Shown: positions 31,837 to 43,472, counted from the stretch's first letter. The stretch is 64,000 nucleotides of DNA from Dactylorhiza incarnata (GCA_033032865.1 JAWHQI010000099.1:6651501-6715500); one strand, 5' to 3'. Program-made: numbers and translations. The notes: generated by a model from the letters alone, not told the origin.

Positions 31837-33770
31837 CAGGAGGCACGACCCGACTGGAAGCGTCTAAAGAGGTTGAAGAAATCGAGGTACTCTTCGCGGC
31901 AGGAGTACCTAGGTTGCTGAAGATCGGAGGAGCGCTGAAGGTCAGCGAGAAGATAGAGATGGCGACGTGTCTACAAAAGAACGTCGACATCTTTGCTTGG
32001 AATGCTGTCGAGATGCCCGAGATTGATCCTGAGGTGGCCTGCCACCATCTCAACCTTGACCCCGCAGTCAAGCCCGTCCGCCAGAAGAAAAGATCAAGTG
32101 TCATCATGTTGGCCGGACCTATCCGTGAAGAAGTGAAGAAGCTGCTGCATGCAGGTTTTGTGTCAGAGATTCAGTACCCAGGCTGGGTCTCAAATGTTGT
32201 GATGGTCAAGAAAGTTGGGGGTAGCTGGAGGATGTGTGTAGATTTCTCTTTGATGAATAAAAGCTGCACGAAGGATTGTTATCCCTTGCCTCGAATCGAT
32301 GCGCTGGTTGATTCAGCCATCGGTTTTTCTGTAATGAGCTTCCTTGATGTGTTTTCAGGATATCATCAGATCTGGATGTATCCTCCCAATTACCGCGATG
32401 TTTCCTTCATCACAGGTGATGGATTCTACAGCTACAAGATGATGCCCTTTGGGCTAAAGAATGCAGGAGCGACCTACCAGCGGATGATGGACCACGTGTT
32501 CAAGGAGCAGAAGGGGAGGAACCTGGAGGTATACGTAAATGACCTCTTGATTAAGAGCAAGAGTGTTAGGGAGCATGTGGCTGATCTGGTGGAGACCTTC
32601 GAAATGCTAAGGAAGTTCAAGATGAGGCTCAATCTGGCAAAGTGCGTGTTCGGGGCTGGAAGAAGAAAGTTTTTGGGACATCTCATCACCCCAGAGGGAG
32701 TGGAGCCAAACCCTGACAAGGTTAAGGCGATCTTGGAGATGACCTCGCCGAAGACGATGAAAGAAGTTCAAAGGCTGACAGGAAGGTTGGCGGGTCTTAG
32801 CCGCTTTCTGTCAAAGGCAGGGGAGAAGTGCTCTCTATTTTTCAAGACGCTCCGGAAAAGCGAGAGCTTCGTTTGGTCCGATGACTGCGAGAAGGCTTTC
32901 GGTAGGCTGAAGGAGCAGTTGACTCAGACACCTCTCCTTCAGAGCCCGAAAGAAGGCGATGACCTACTCATCTACTTGGGAGTAGGAGTTGAATCAGTAA
33001 GCTCGGTGCTGGTCCGGGAAGAAGGAATGAAGCAGCTCCATGTTTACTATGTTAGTCAGGTCCTCAAGAAGGCGGAGCTAAAGTATCCAATCTTGGAGAA
33101 GCTTGCCTTTGCTTTGGTGGTGTCGACGCGAAAGCTCCGACCTTATTTTCAAGCTCACTCTATCCGGGTCGTGACTGACCATCTCCTCCAAAATATCTTG
33201 GAAGGGGTGGAGCATTCAGGAAGGCTGACGAAATGGTCGGTAGAACTCAGTGAGTTCGACATTTCCTTCTCGCCACGGGTGGCGATCAAAGCGCAAGCGG
33301 TGACAGACTTCTTAGTCGACTTCTCAGTAGAGGCGGAGCCAGGAGAGGAGCCATCTACTCCCATCCCTTGGAAGATGTTCGTGGACGGAGCTTCAGGCAA
33401 GAGCTCTGTGTGAGTGGGCATCGTTCTTGTCAGCCCATAGGGAACTAGGATCGAGCAGGCAGTCTAGATCCTCTTCCCCATCACGAATAACCAGGCGGAG
33501 TATGAGGCCATAATAGCGGGCTTGCGTCTCGCAAAGGAGCTGGGAATCCAAGACATCAGGGCCTTCACTGATTCAATGGTGGCCGCGTCGCAGATTCGGG
33601 GAGAGTTCGAAGTGCGCGACACCATTCTGCAAAAGTATCTTGTCAAGGTAAAAGGATTGATTGGCGGCTTTCAGTCCTTCTTCGTTGAGCATGTACCGAG
33701 AGAGGAGAACTCGGCAGCGGATCGTCTGGCCAAGTATGGGCCAAGGGCTGGAGGGATCGTCACTAAATTG
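31795..33770 (+). pseudogene. Tat reverse transcriptase and two RNase H domains
   Basis: RT has MCVDFSLMNK, FSGYHQIWM and MMPFGLKNAGATYQ. The catalytic motif reads YVND, with AAT at 32538-32540 replacing the first Asp codon. The gypsy RNase H follows (about 32950-33290). The second, archaeal-type RNase H starts at WKMFVDGASG (near 33370). It carries three stops in 70 bp (33411-33413, near 33440 and near 33464) and recovers as NNQAEYEAIIAGLRLAKELG (near 33487) through DRLAKYG (near 33722). Confidence 0.88.
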
Positions 33771-35047
33771 TTCCGATCGTCCATCGAGGAAGGAGAGATG
33801 ATGGAGATCGAGCAGCGCCCTTCGTGGATGGATCCGTTCGCAGCGTTTCTATCTACCGGGCAACTCCCCGCGGAGGATGGGGATCGAAGGAAGTTTCGAT
33901 ACAAGGCGGCGTATTATTTGTTGCAGGATGGGGAGCTATATCGCAAGACCATCTCGGGCCCTCTTGCTAGATGTGTCTCTGAAGACGAAGTACCTCGAGT
34001 GTTGGAAGAGATCCACTCGGGAGAGTGCGGAAGTCATTCTGGGACTCGCACTTTAGAGCAGCGAATCTTGAGGCATGGCTACTTCTGGCCTACTATCCGC
34101 AAGGATGCGGAGGTCTTCTCAAAGAAATGTCGTCAAAAGTGCCAGCAATTTGCCCCCTCCAGTTGCATCCGTCCCAGCAACTTCGCTCGATCACCGCCCC
34201 GTGGCCGTTCGCTATTTGGGGAATAGATTTGATAGGTCCCTTTCCCTCGGCTAGTGGCCAGAGGAAGTTCGTTCTCGTCATGATCGACTACTTCTCCAAG
34301 TGGATCGAGGCCAAAGCTCTGGCCAAGACCACCTCTCAAGTCGTAAAGAACTTTATCTGGGGAGAGATCGTCTGCAAATTCGGGATTCCCCTCGCCATCG
34401 TCACCGACAACGATGCTCAATTCGCCAGCTTGGAGCTGGAAGCTTTTTGCAGGCAACTCAGAACTGATCTTCGGTTTGCGTCAGTACATCATCCAAGGAG
34501 CAACGGACAAGTGGAGGCCGCCAACAAGCTGATCATCAACCTGCTGAAGAAGAAAGTCGAGAACCTAAGAGGTAATTGGGCAGAACAGCTCCCCTCAGTG
34601 TTGTGGGCTTTGAGGACCACTCCTAGCTCAGCCACAGAGGAAACTCCATTCAAACTCTCTCATGGGTCCGAAGCTCTCATTCCAGTAGTGTTCGAGGTCA
34701 GAAGTCCGAGGGTGATCGCAGCTGAAGACGGAGACGAAGAATGGCGTTTGGAGAATGAGGAAGCTCAGAAGCTCTCCCTCGACTACATTGAAGAACTCCG
34801 AGACTTAGCCTCAGCCCGACAAGAGGAGATCAAGCGTCGAATGGCGAAGCACTTCGACAAACACGTTCGCCTCAAACACTTCCAAGTAGGTGATCTAGTC
34901 CTGAAGAAGGTGGACGCGGCAGGAAGATCGGCAGCCGTTGAAAAGCTCAACCCGAATTGGGAGGGACCTTTCATCGTCCACGAATCACTTACAACAGGAG
35001 GATATCGCCTACAAAATCACGAAGGGGAGCTATTGGGGAATACCTAG
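33770..35047 (+). pseudogene. Tat integrase, one frameshift
   Basis: The HHCC zinc domain (GSHSGTRTLEQRILRHGY, then CRQKCQQ) is at about 34030-34150. A frameshift near 34150 separates it from the core, which is open to 35047 with D-D-E in GIDLIGPF, VTDNDAQF and GQVEAANK. The C-terminal part (VGDLVLKKV...LNPNWEGPF) is the usual integrase tail. There is no chromodomain, as expected for Tat. Confidence 0.88.
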
Positions 35048-35628
35048 AGCGGCGATGACCTGAAAAGGTTTTATCCCTAAGCAGGAACATGTACATCCCT
35101 CTCCTGTAAATTAATTGTTTATAAATAATATGCTCACCTCCCTGAAAAAGGAATGGCGAGAGATTCTTGCTCCTATCACAGCAACAATTATCTTAAAAGA
35201 AAGAAGGAAGCAGGTAAAGCCGACCTCCGCGTCAGGTTGGGAAACGGACCTCCGACTTGATTCTCGTAAGATCCAGAACGGATGATGGGACGGTGCCTCG
35301 GTAGTGCGTTCCCCTAAGACCAAGCCTCTGCATTGATGGTCGAGATCAGCTCCCCCCTTGCACGTTTGCCGCGGTTCCCTCCGACTGCACCTCTCATCCG
35401 ACTGGAGAGATTATTAGGAAGAAGTCGTGACGCCGACCTCCTAGCTCGCGATAGGATGATCGACTTAACCTCTTAGGGGACCCTTAAATAAAGGTGTTGC
35501 AAATTCTCAAAGAGTAAAAGGCTCGCAACATAGCATTTCATTTCTAATGACTCTATCCAATCATTTGAGTTGGTGCGTTTAATCCCCTCTGATTGTTGAG
35601 TATGTCATGAGAAAGTTCGTCGAAACAG

Positions 35629-35960
35629 CATCAACATCACAGTAGGATGGAGACCTCGGGATGATGTGTCTTTGGACCTCCCCGACTGTCAGTCCCTAGT
35701 TGTCGATCTCTTCACCAGCATCAACATCGCAGTATGATGGAGACCTCGGGATGATGTGTCTTTGGACCTCCTCGTCTATCAGTCCCTACTTGTCGGTCTC
35801 TTTACCAGCATCAACATCGCAGTAGGATGGAGACCTCGGGATGATGTGTCTTTGGACCTCCCCGACTGTCAGTCCCTACTTGTCGGTCTCTTCACCAACA
35901 TCAATGTTATGGTAGGATGGAAACCTCAGGATGTTGTGTCCCCTAGGACCAGCCCAATGG
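35629..35960 (+). repeat. 90-bp minisatellite, about 3.7 units
   Basis: Units start at 35629, 35719, 35809 and 35899, each beginning catcaacatc and containing gtaggatggagacctcggga. The fourth is diverged and partial. The surroundings (35048-36390) have no recognisable gene. Confidence 0.9.
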
Positions 35961-36390
35961 TTATTCTCTACTCTTCTCATCCTAGAGTCCATTATTATTA
36001 CAAGCATCCTGACAATCTTTCATCAGGTGCAAAAGAGAGCTTTAGGAGCATTTGTCCCTCAGGACTTTCTCCGAAGACCCTTCGCAGATTGACTCCAACA
36101 AGGTTTTCCTTGAAGATGGCGAGTATGCGTGTGCGACTATACATGCGCGAGTATGAAGTGCGAGTATGCAGGTGCGAGTAAGGTATGATCGTCGACCGCA
36201 ACACTCAATCTCGCTCGTGCCTAGGAGCCTAGCGAGCACTCAATCTCGTCGCAAGCCTAAAAGACTACTCGACATGTAAACAAGAAGACAAGAATAACAA
36301 ACATCACGCGTGCACAAAAATTTGTATTTCATCACTTTTGATAATTACATCTTCAAAAATGATATACAACTATCAACAAAAGATAGGCGA

Positions 36391-38287
36391 CTATGCCGCA
36401 TCATCGCCATCATCATCACCATCGTCCTCTCCGACTATATCGACATCTTCGCCATCATCCTCCTCGTCCTCAGAATCATCATCCTCGGAATCGCCGGATG
36501 AGGATGGAAGATCTCGCCTGGGGGAGGTGGACTCTTCGGCGAGCAGCGCTGGGATGAGGTCCGTCACCGTCAAATTCATCACCTCTGGCTTCAGCATACC
36601 TTCATCTTTCAACCTGCTCAGGACGACTTTCTCGGTCGCCCTCGCGATCTCCCGGTCGACGCGTGACATCTCGTCACCGTGCATCCTTATCTGCTTTCCT
36701 CTGGAGGGGCCCGCCTCCGAAGGTTGTTGCTCGGCAGGCCGAGTTTCCAGCTCGGCAATGCGGACTTGGGCAGCCTCCAAGTCCTGTCGAGTATCCTCCA
36801 GCTCCTTCTCAAGCTGGGATACCTTCTTCGCTACCTCGATCTCGGCAGCCTGAAAAGACGTACATGAAGACAGTGATTAGCAAAATGCTCGGCATAAAAA
36901 ACGAGTATCCCAAAAGCCAGGAAGTGGACGAGCGAGTACCTCATGTTCCTTCCACTTGGCGGCCTCTAGCCCCATGGCGATAAGCTTCTTCGCCTGCACC
37001 TTCATCATCTGCTCGTACTCTAGCAGCCGCCTCGACGTTGCATGGTCGAGCTCGGCAGCTCGCAGGTAAGCTCGCGAGCTCTAGTTCGCCAGATACTCGG
37101 CCGGGACATCTTGCAGGGCCTCGACATCTGCGCGATCGTATAGGGCGAACATCACATCGAATGCCTCGCCACTATCCTCCCAATCCTCCGACCAGGCGGG
37201 AAGATTGGTGCTCAAAGTCACCTCGTGGGCACGCTCAGCCCAGGACACCAGAGGGCGACCATAGGCATCCTCGCCACGGCCACCTTCGTTGAAGAGCGGG
37301 TGACTGTGATGCTCGCTGGCCTCCGAAAGGTTCGCCTTCGCCTTCAAGTCCCTCTTGGCGACCTCCTTTTTCTTCCTTGTCGCAGGCTCCCCGGACTTGG
37401 CCTTACCCTTCCGCTTCCTAGAAGGCTCAACATCCTCGCCGGCGACCTCCTGCCCATCACCACCCGACGACGAGTCGGTCAGGGTGGAAGCCCCCGCCTT
37501 CGGCTCTAACGGAAGAAGCTCGCTCGGCAAGGAGCGAGTAGCTGCAACAGAACAAGACACAAGGTATTAGTCGTCAGTTGAAGACAAAATGCGAGTATAT
37601 GTAGTGTTCACTCGGAAGACTACCTTCGCCTGCGAACACCTCGCCAAGCTCATCTACTCGCCTCCTCCAGACGAGGACATCCAGGCGACGACCCCTGAAG
37701 ATGTCGAGCAGCTTCTCCCTCGTCTCCTCCAAGTAAGGGGTCAGAAGAACGCTTTCCGCCGGCTGGAAGGACGCGGTAGGGATAATTTGAAAGTCGCCAC
37801 TTATGATGACTAGTCGCTCACCCCAGCGATGGTTCTTGTTCGCCGTGCCGGTCAGCATGCAGACGTGGCTGCATAAGAAGACAACGCCCTCGCCAGTAGC
37901 ATTGAAGTGGAATACTCACCGGAAGACAGAAAGATTGAAGGCGATCTTCTGTTCTCGCATGAAGCATAAGAACCCAATGATCATCGCCACTCCGTTCGGG
38001 TTGATCTGTGCAGGGACTATCCCGAAGTAGCACGGAATTTGACAAAACTCCGTCCAAAGGGGTAGTCGCAGGCCGACCTCGAAGTGGCGAGTGGGGAACA
38101 CCAGCTCAGTCGTCGAAAATGAGTTCAGTCGCTCATCCTCGCAGGGGAGCCTGGCGACATACCCAGGCGACAAGTACTTGGCACAGAACTCCTTCAAGTC
38201 CTGCGGCCGAAGAATCGGCTTTTTAAAGGTAGTCACCCCAGAATTCTTGGCGTGATTCGCACGCCGAATAGCCGCCTCGTCAGCCAT
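36391..38287 (-). CDS. Antisense gene in the Tat element, four exons, one internal stop
   Basis: Four minus-strand exons join in phase: 37920-38287, 37624-37868, 36940-37541 and 36391-36849. All three introns are short (51, 82 and 90 bp) with GT-AG ends, the first with the strong donor CCG|GTGAGT. The total is 557 codons plus stop. Exon 1 and the start of exon 2 have GLRLPLWTEF and VPAQINPNG, resembling the plant domain once called 'putative gypsy type transposon' (Pfam Transposase_28), from memory. Then come a basic KRK/KKK-rich part (nuclear localisation possible), a coiled-coil region (exon 3 end to exon 4) and an acidic Asp/Glu tail. One in-frame TAG (37081-37083) interrupts it. A TATA box lies 122 bp upstream. 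Antisense ORFs are known in some Tat elements. The function is unknown. Confidence 0.75.
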
Positions 38288-38408
38288 TCTAGAAGAAGAA
38301 GAGAAGAAGGAGCGAGTATCAAAGAGGAGAGAAAAGAAGAAACAAGAAGATACTCGCTAGAAATGCAAGAAGATCGTCAGAAACCGTAATAAATACGTAC
38401 CCACTCCC

Positions 38409-38416
38409 TATTTATA
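38409..38416 (-). promoter_or_regulatory. TATA box of the antisense gene
   Basis: TATAAATAGGGA on the minus strand, 122 bp before the ATG at 38287. The leader between is rich in cttctt as in plant 5' leaders. Confidence 0.65.
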
Positions 38417-38782
38417 GTAGTCGGGGATACTTGGCTTGTCGCGTACGCCGCCGCGAGTATGAGTACAGGATGACGAGTAGCAAGGAAAGTCGCCAAAAGC
38501 CAGCGACGCACGTCAAATCATCATCACTCAGCGAGCGGGTACCTGCACAAAGATACAAGGGAGCTCGCCAAATAGGAGCGACATTCAACTACTACTCGCA
38601 AAAAGACCGCAAGAAAGAAGATAGTAAAAAATCAGGCGTCACAACAATCAAGCGAGCGAGTAGTAAATGAAGGGCGAGTTTTATATACTCGCTAATAAAA
38701 TTACTTAAATATTAAGAAATTCTTCAAAGTTACAAGACACTCGCCAAATGGCGACCATAAAACAAACGACAAAAAGCATCAA

Positions 38783-40408
38783 CTAAGGGCCTTGGAGGTT
38801 CGCCTGGGCTTCAGGAGGTTGCGGATGTCGCCCGAGCCAGCCCATGCTGCGAGCGCGCTTGAAGTGCTCGAAGGCCAGAGTCATCGCGTCCTCTCCCTGC
38901 TGCAGCTGATCTTCAATCCTCGCCAAGCGGCCGATCGAGCCCATGCTTGCACGCATCCCAATGAGCTCATCGTGATGAAGCTGCTGACGATGCTCCAACC
39001 TGGCGACCCGGCGCTCCAAGTCATTCGCGATATGCAGACGAGATTCCACACCAATCAGCCGAGTATCGAATTCCTCCAGCCGAGATACTCGCGCCTCAAG
39101 CTCGGTTAGTCGACGATGAGGCTAGACGGCCGCCAAACGCTCAACCCGCGACTCCATATCAGCCAAGCGGCGATGAGGCTCGCATATCGCCAGGCGCTCT
39201 ATCTTCGCCTCCAGATCCAAGATGGCGCGAGTAGCCCTCTCTTGGTACTCGCGAGAAGGCAGACCGACTCCATCAATCAGAGCTCCCACAGGAGTCTGAG
39301 CGCGAGCTGAAAAGAAGACAAGAAGGCGAAAGACTTTAGTAGCGAGTATTAAAAAGTGCATCCCGCAGAGCACGCAGATCAACCACTAAGTTACCCGGAC
39401 GACAAGTGTCATTCCTCGAGCTGCGAAGAGAACTGCGAGAGCGCCGAGGAGGGGGGCTCCTTCCTCGGTGAGGAGAGGAGCTATGGTGCCCGACACCTCG
39501 CCGGGTGGAATGAGTCCCATCAGTTTGCTCCTTGCCGTGAGAAGCGTCCCCTCGGCCGCGACCATCTACTGGTCGCCCTCCCCCCTTGGAGCGAAGAGAC
39601 CCGAAGAGCCCCCAGCCCCGCCTCGGTGGGAGGATTCTCCCAGGTTCGTTGGAGGAGCATCAGAAGACGTAAGGCGCTGATCGCCCTGAATATCGGCAGG
39701 AGGAGGGAACGGAGGAGGTGGCGTAAGCCCACCCACAGGCAGCTACGAGTTGCTCGCCAGCTCCGGTTCTTGAGGAGGCGGTGGCGGTGGAGGTGCGCTG
39801 CTCGCCGAAGGGGCCCTCTGCTCGCCCGAAGGCCGTTTTTCCAACAAGGAGCTGTGAAGGATTCGCACTGAGCGACTACCAGCCCTAGGCGAGATCATCA
39901 GAGATGATCGCAAAGGTGGCACGTTCAAAGGCTCCTCCTGAGCATTTATGATCGGAGAATCTGCGAGTATCAGAAAGCGTCAGAACCTCGCCAACAATGT
40001 TGAAATCAACGAACTAACCCAAAAGGTGGCGAGTAGGTAGCACCACCTCGCACAGGTGCGACGTCCGGTGGATTCAGGGCCGAGGTCCCCGTCGTACTAG
40101 CCCCAGCGACAACATTTGGTACAGGAGGATCAGTCGCAGGCGAGTCGCCCTCGCGTGAAAGACCCAGGTCGTCAAGCAGTTGCTGACGTCGGTCAACTGG
40201 AGGATCGGCGACATCCTCCGGAGTAGTCGTCTTCCTCTTCTTCTCTCTTTTCTTCTTCTTATTCTTGTCAAGTCGCTTCCTCTTCTTGGAGGCGAAGAAG
40301 TCTTCAAGCTCGACATCCACGCGAACAGGAGCCCGAAGGGGGGGGGGGCAGCAGACCTACAAGCTCGGCCATATCAGCAGTAGCTTCCTCGGCATGAGTA
40401 CGCGACAT
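38783..40408 (-). pseudogene. Second antisense gene of the Tat element, broken
   Basis: The ATG at 40406-40408 follows a TATA box by about 50 bp. The first exon (to about 40019) has an 11-base C run (40338-40348) at which the frame changes, then the basic block KKRKRLDKNKKKKREKKRK, likely nuclear. A middle proline-rich piece reads 39743-39928 and a last exon 38783-39306 follows acceptor TTTTCAG. The last exon encodes heptad-like Arg/Leu/Glu sequence (coiled coil), with one TAG near 39119 where a parallel repeat has GAG. The join between exons 1 and 2 is not in phase with the sites I see. No known domain was recognised. Confidence 0.5.
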
Positions 40409-40455
40409 CTTAAGCAAGACCAGAAAGGACGTGTCATCAGAGACCCCTCCCCCTC

Positions 40456-40463
40456 TATATATA
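40456..40463 (-). promoter_or_regulatory. TATA box of the second antisense gene
   Basis: TATATATAGAGGGG on the minus strand about 50 bp upstream of the ATG at 40408. Confidence 0.5.
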
Positions 40464-40574
40464 GAGTCCAGAAGCCAGCCATGTGACTGCCAAGTATATC
40501 TTAATACTCGCCCAAAGCAGCTCGTCGAATGAAGGTTGGATGATTCTTTCCGAGCAACTACGTTACTCACAAAG

Positions 40575-40585
40575 ATGGGGGATTG
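40575..40585 (+). other. Polypurine tract of the Tat element
   Basis: agatgggggat lies next to the 3' LTR start, with ttg between tract and TG. Confidence 0.6.
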
Positions 40586-41223
40586 TGTACAACCCTCATT
40601 CTCCGAGGGTAGAGCCCACTTAAAGCCACGTAGGCAGAAGTCAAGGTCAAAGGGTCAACACAGAAGTCAACAGTTCAAGACACCAAGACAGCTCAGCCAA
40701 CAGGAGCAGAAGAAGGCATAGGCGAGTAAGGGTGCACTCGTGCGAGTAGCCCGGATACTCGCCAAAAGGTGGGCGACCATAGGTGATACTCGCCTCTTCT
40801 ATGTGGGAGATCGCCTCAATGTCGCTAGTCGCCGGGCAGGATCTGGGCTATAAAAACCCCTCTACCCCTTGGTTTTCCTATAAATAGGACCCCGGGGTAT
40901 TTGGATTGACACCTGAACTTGAGCTTTTGGAACCCCCCTCATTCCAATTCTCGGACCCGTCATCCTTGGCCGCTACTCCTGGTACTAGCCAAGTCGGTGC
41001 CTTCCTTGTACCAAGCTCGGCCATTTTTGGTTTTGGAGGGGAAGACTCCCTTGAGCTTCCGGGTACGTGGTGGGACCTCCCTGCCGCAGCACCTGGGGTC
41101 CTGTTTGTTGCTCTTCTAGCTTGTTCGTCGTTGCCAGCCAAGTCATCTCGTTGGACTGCTGGGGGAGTAGCCTCAAGCTGCATTGGTCTGAATCATGAAG
41201 TCAGGATTTTCCCGGCGTCAACA
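40586..41223 (+). repeat. 3' LTR of the Tat element
   Basis: 638 bp, close to the 5' LTR with scattered substitutions and small indels. It is followed by the TSD GAGGT. Confidence 0.95.
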
Positions 41224-41586
41224 GAGGTCTTATCCGAAGGCTCATATTTTTTTAAATTTTTACTCGTTACTTTTAACTCATTGGGGACACGGTTGAATGG
41301 AAGGAAAAACACATAATACATGAAGTATTAAACTACTAAAATCATTTTTTTTGCAGGTTGAAAAGAAAAAAAATGATAGTTTTTTTCAAAAAACGGTGCC
41401 CTGCATATAGCCAAAACCGGCCTGCGTTTAACATCGCTCATTTTATATCACCAAATAAAATTTGAAAAGTTTAACAAGTTCAAACGCAATCATTCCTGTC
41501 TTCTAATCATTACAAAGTTCAAAACATCACCAAAAAGTAAGTTATTTGCAATCTTTAGAGTACATGAAAGTAAATAATTTTATACC
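41224..41586. other. AT-rich stretch between Tat element and PPR fragment
   Basis: No gene or repeat boundary seen. Confidence 0.4.
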
Positions 41587-41761
41587 AGTACTGAAGTTAT
41601 CGGCTACACAGTCTCTGTTAAGCATTTCATCATACACCTGTTGTGTGGTTTCCATATCACCACTCTTTGCTAACAAATGTAATAAACAGTTGCAGTCGGA
41701 GAAATTTGGTAGAGCTTAATAACTCCCTCATTCTAGTACACGGCGAAGATCTTATCTTGCA
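41587..41761 (-). pseudogene. PPR gene fragment, second copy, frameshifted
   Basis: Same sequence and orientation as 28432-28518 plus 29223-29317, without the hAT-like insert. Two bases are missing near 41718, so the frame after MRELLSS shifts. Before the Tat insertion the two fragments would have been about 1 kb apart, which suggests a small tandem duplication. Confidence 0.65.
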
Positions 41762-42055
41762 TACCAGAATGGGCGTACAAGCCTATGATAGGAGAAAATT
41801 TTAGGCAGACGTTACTCAACATTCCTATTTTTTGTTCTTTGTAGCATAACATTCGCTTCCTTAGAGAAATTCTTGAAATTAGAAAATCAGTATTTTTTGT
41901 AAGTATTAGTGGAGTGGCTTATCATTGTTTTGCTAAGTGGGGAAACATATTTTCTATTTTTAATTTGGTTCAGTGATCAATATAGCATGTACCTAAATGT
42001 TCTTCATTTTGGCAATGCTCTTATATGAAAAATATTCTGATGGAATGTTCTTTTA

Positions 42056-42495
42056 GGCTGCGTTCATTTCATGAGTTTTATACGGAGGGTTTTGATTTTG
42101 ATCAAAAACTAAAATTTTGTAGGTTTTGGTTTTGGTCCAAAACCAAATTTTGTGTTCGTTTGCACACATGATTTTGCAGGAAAGTTTTGAAAAATAAATT
42201 GTAGGGTTTCCAGCCATGGTTTGCACCCATGATTTTGGGGATAAGATGATCGCACATAAAGGAAAACCTACCAAATTTGGTCGGTTTGGGGGATAGGTTG
42301 ATTTCTAAAGTTAAAAGACATTCCCGTCCATAAAAAGGACCAAACGAACATCATAATTGGTTTTGGTCCAAAACCTTTCTCCCAAAATTGATCGGATCAA
42401 TTCCATCCCTAAACACAAGAAAAGAACACAAATATTGATTTTGATATACCCAAAACCAATTCCTTCCTCTCAAACCCCGCGAAACGAACGCAACC
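42056..42495. mobile_element. PIF/Harbinger-type MITE, 440 bp, TSD TTA
   Basis: The ends GGCTGCGTTCATTT and AAACGAACGCAACC are near-perfect inverted repeats. TTA is duplicated at 42053-42055 and 42496-42498. The interior has several inverted ttttggttttggtcc / ggaccaaaacc blocks. A Tourist-like element is inferred. Confidence 0.88.
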
Positions 42496-42580
42496 TTAGC
42501 CAAATCATATTTTTCTTAAGGATTTAAATTGAATTCATATTTATTAGCACAATGAAGTGATACAATGAACTTTTCACTAA

Positions 42581-42792
42581 GGCTCAGTTTGGCACAGCGG
42601 TAGTGATCGTGAACGCGGTGGTTATGAACCGTCGTTCGTGAATGCCCGACCTCACCTATGGAACTTCATCTAGTTTTATGTTCAAAACTAGTTTTCTTTT
42701 CTTGGTAGCTGTCATAAGACAAACATGCATTTTATGACGGTGGAGTTTTTGTTCAAACTGACAAGAGCAAAAACGTCACGCCAAACGGAGCC
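42581..42792. mobile_element. PIF/Harbinger-type MITE, 212 bp, TSD TAA
   Basis: The ends GGCTCAGTTTGGCACAGCG and CGTCACGCCAAACGGAGCC are imperfect inverted repeats. TAA is duplicated at 42578-42580 and 42793-42795. Confidence 0.85.
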
Positions 42793-43149
42793 TAAATCTC
42801 AGTCAAACTTGACTATATTTTCTATGTGTATATTTATTGTACATTCAACTCATATAATAGATGGTTTTGCTTTATCATCTTTTTGTCCACTCATTTCACA
42901 ATTAGATATAAATTATTCTTACTTGTAACTACGTTTCAGTTTATGCACTAGGTTTCGGGTCATCTATAATGATGTGGATTCAAAGAGTTATGAATGATTT
43001 GGATTTTACATTTCAAGCTCTAATATATGGCAATATATTTGAAATCACTCTACAATATTGTAGCATTAACTCGTTTAATTTATATAGCGGTTTTTTGTGT
43101 AGATGTAGAAAATAAAAATGTGTTCTTCACTATAAGGATACATCATTCT

Positions 43150-43470
43150 AGATAATTATTGCATCTAATAAGATTGTTTTATATGCCTGATAAGATTAGC
43201 TACTTTGATTTTTGTGATGTCGATGAGTTTATGTTGAAGGATTTGCATGAGATGACTATGCAATTAGGTGAAGAGGCATATGTGAAATTTTATTGCAGTT
43301 TAACTCGACTTGATGATCGAGTGCAATCATTTGATTCACATTAATACTGACAATGTGCAATGAAAATGTAATTTTAGTGAAGATTTTGAGGACAGTGAGT
43401 ATGTTGACAAACAAATTGATGAAAATGTTGTCAAAGATATTAAATGGGTTAGATTCAGTGAGTAAAATTG
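43150..43470 (+). pseudogene. Possible MuDR-type transposase N-terminal remnant
   Basis: The open piece 43159-43344 (KISYFDFCDVDEFML, then YVKFYCSL) resembles the N-terminal PB1-like part of plant Mutator-type transposases, where an ISYFELCD-like block precedes an MKLWYK-like strand. After the stop, acidic sequence (EDSEYVDKQIDENVVKD) follows in another frame. No catalytic core was seen. The similarity is from memory and weak. Confidence 0.3.
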
Positions 43471-43472
43471 TT

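Larger units (their letters stand above)
29756..41223 (+). mobile_element. Tat-lineage Ty3/gypsy element, 11468 bp, TSD GAGGT
   Basis: LTRs at 29756-30389 and 40586-41223 begin TGTACAACCC and end GCGTCAACA. GAGGT is present at 29751-29755 and 41224-41228. The plus strand carries a shortened gag, protease, RT, two RNase H domains and integrase without a chromodomain, ending at 35047. A long 3' region (35048-40585) holds a minisatellite and antisense genes. A second RNase H domain and a large 3' region are hallmarks of the Tat lineage (Ogre, Retand, Grande). All plus-strand genes are broken. Confidence 0.95.

Noticed and set aside
35756..36181. 141-codon frame over the minisatellite
   Set aside because: The 90-bp period is a multiple of three, so an open frame repeats without meaning.
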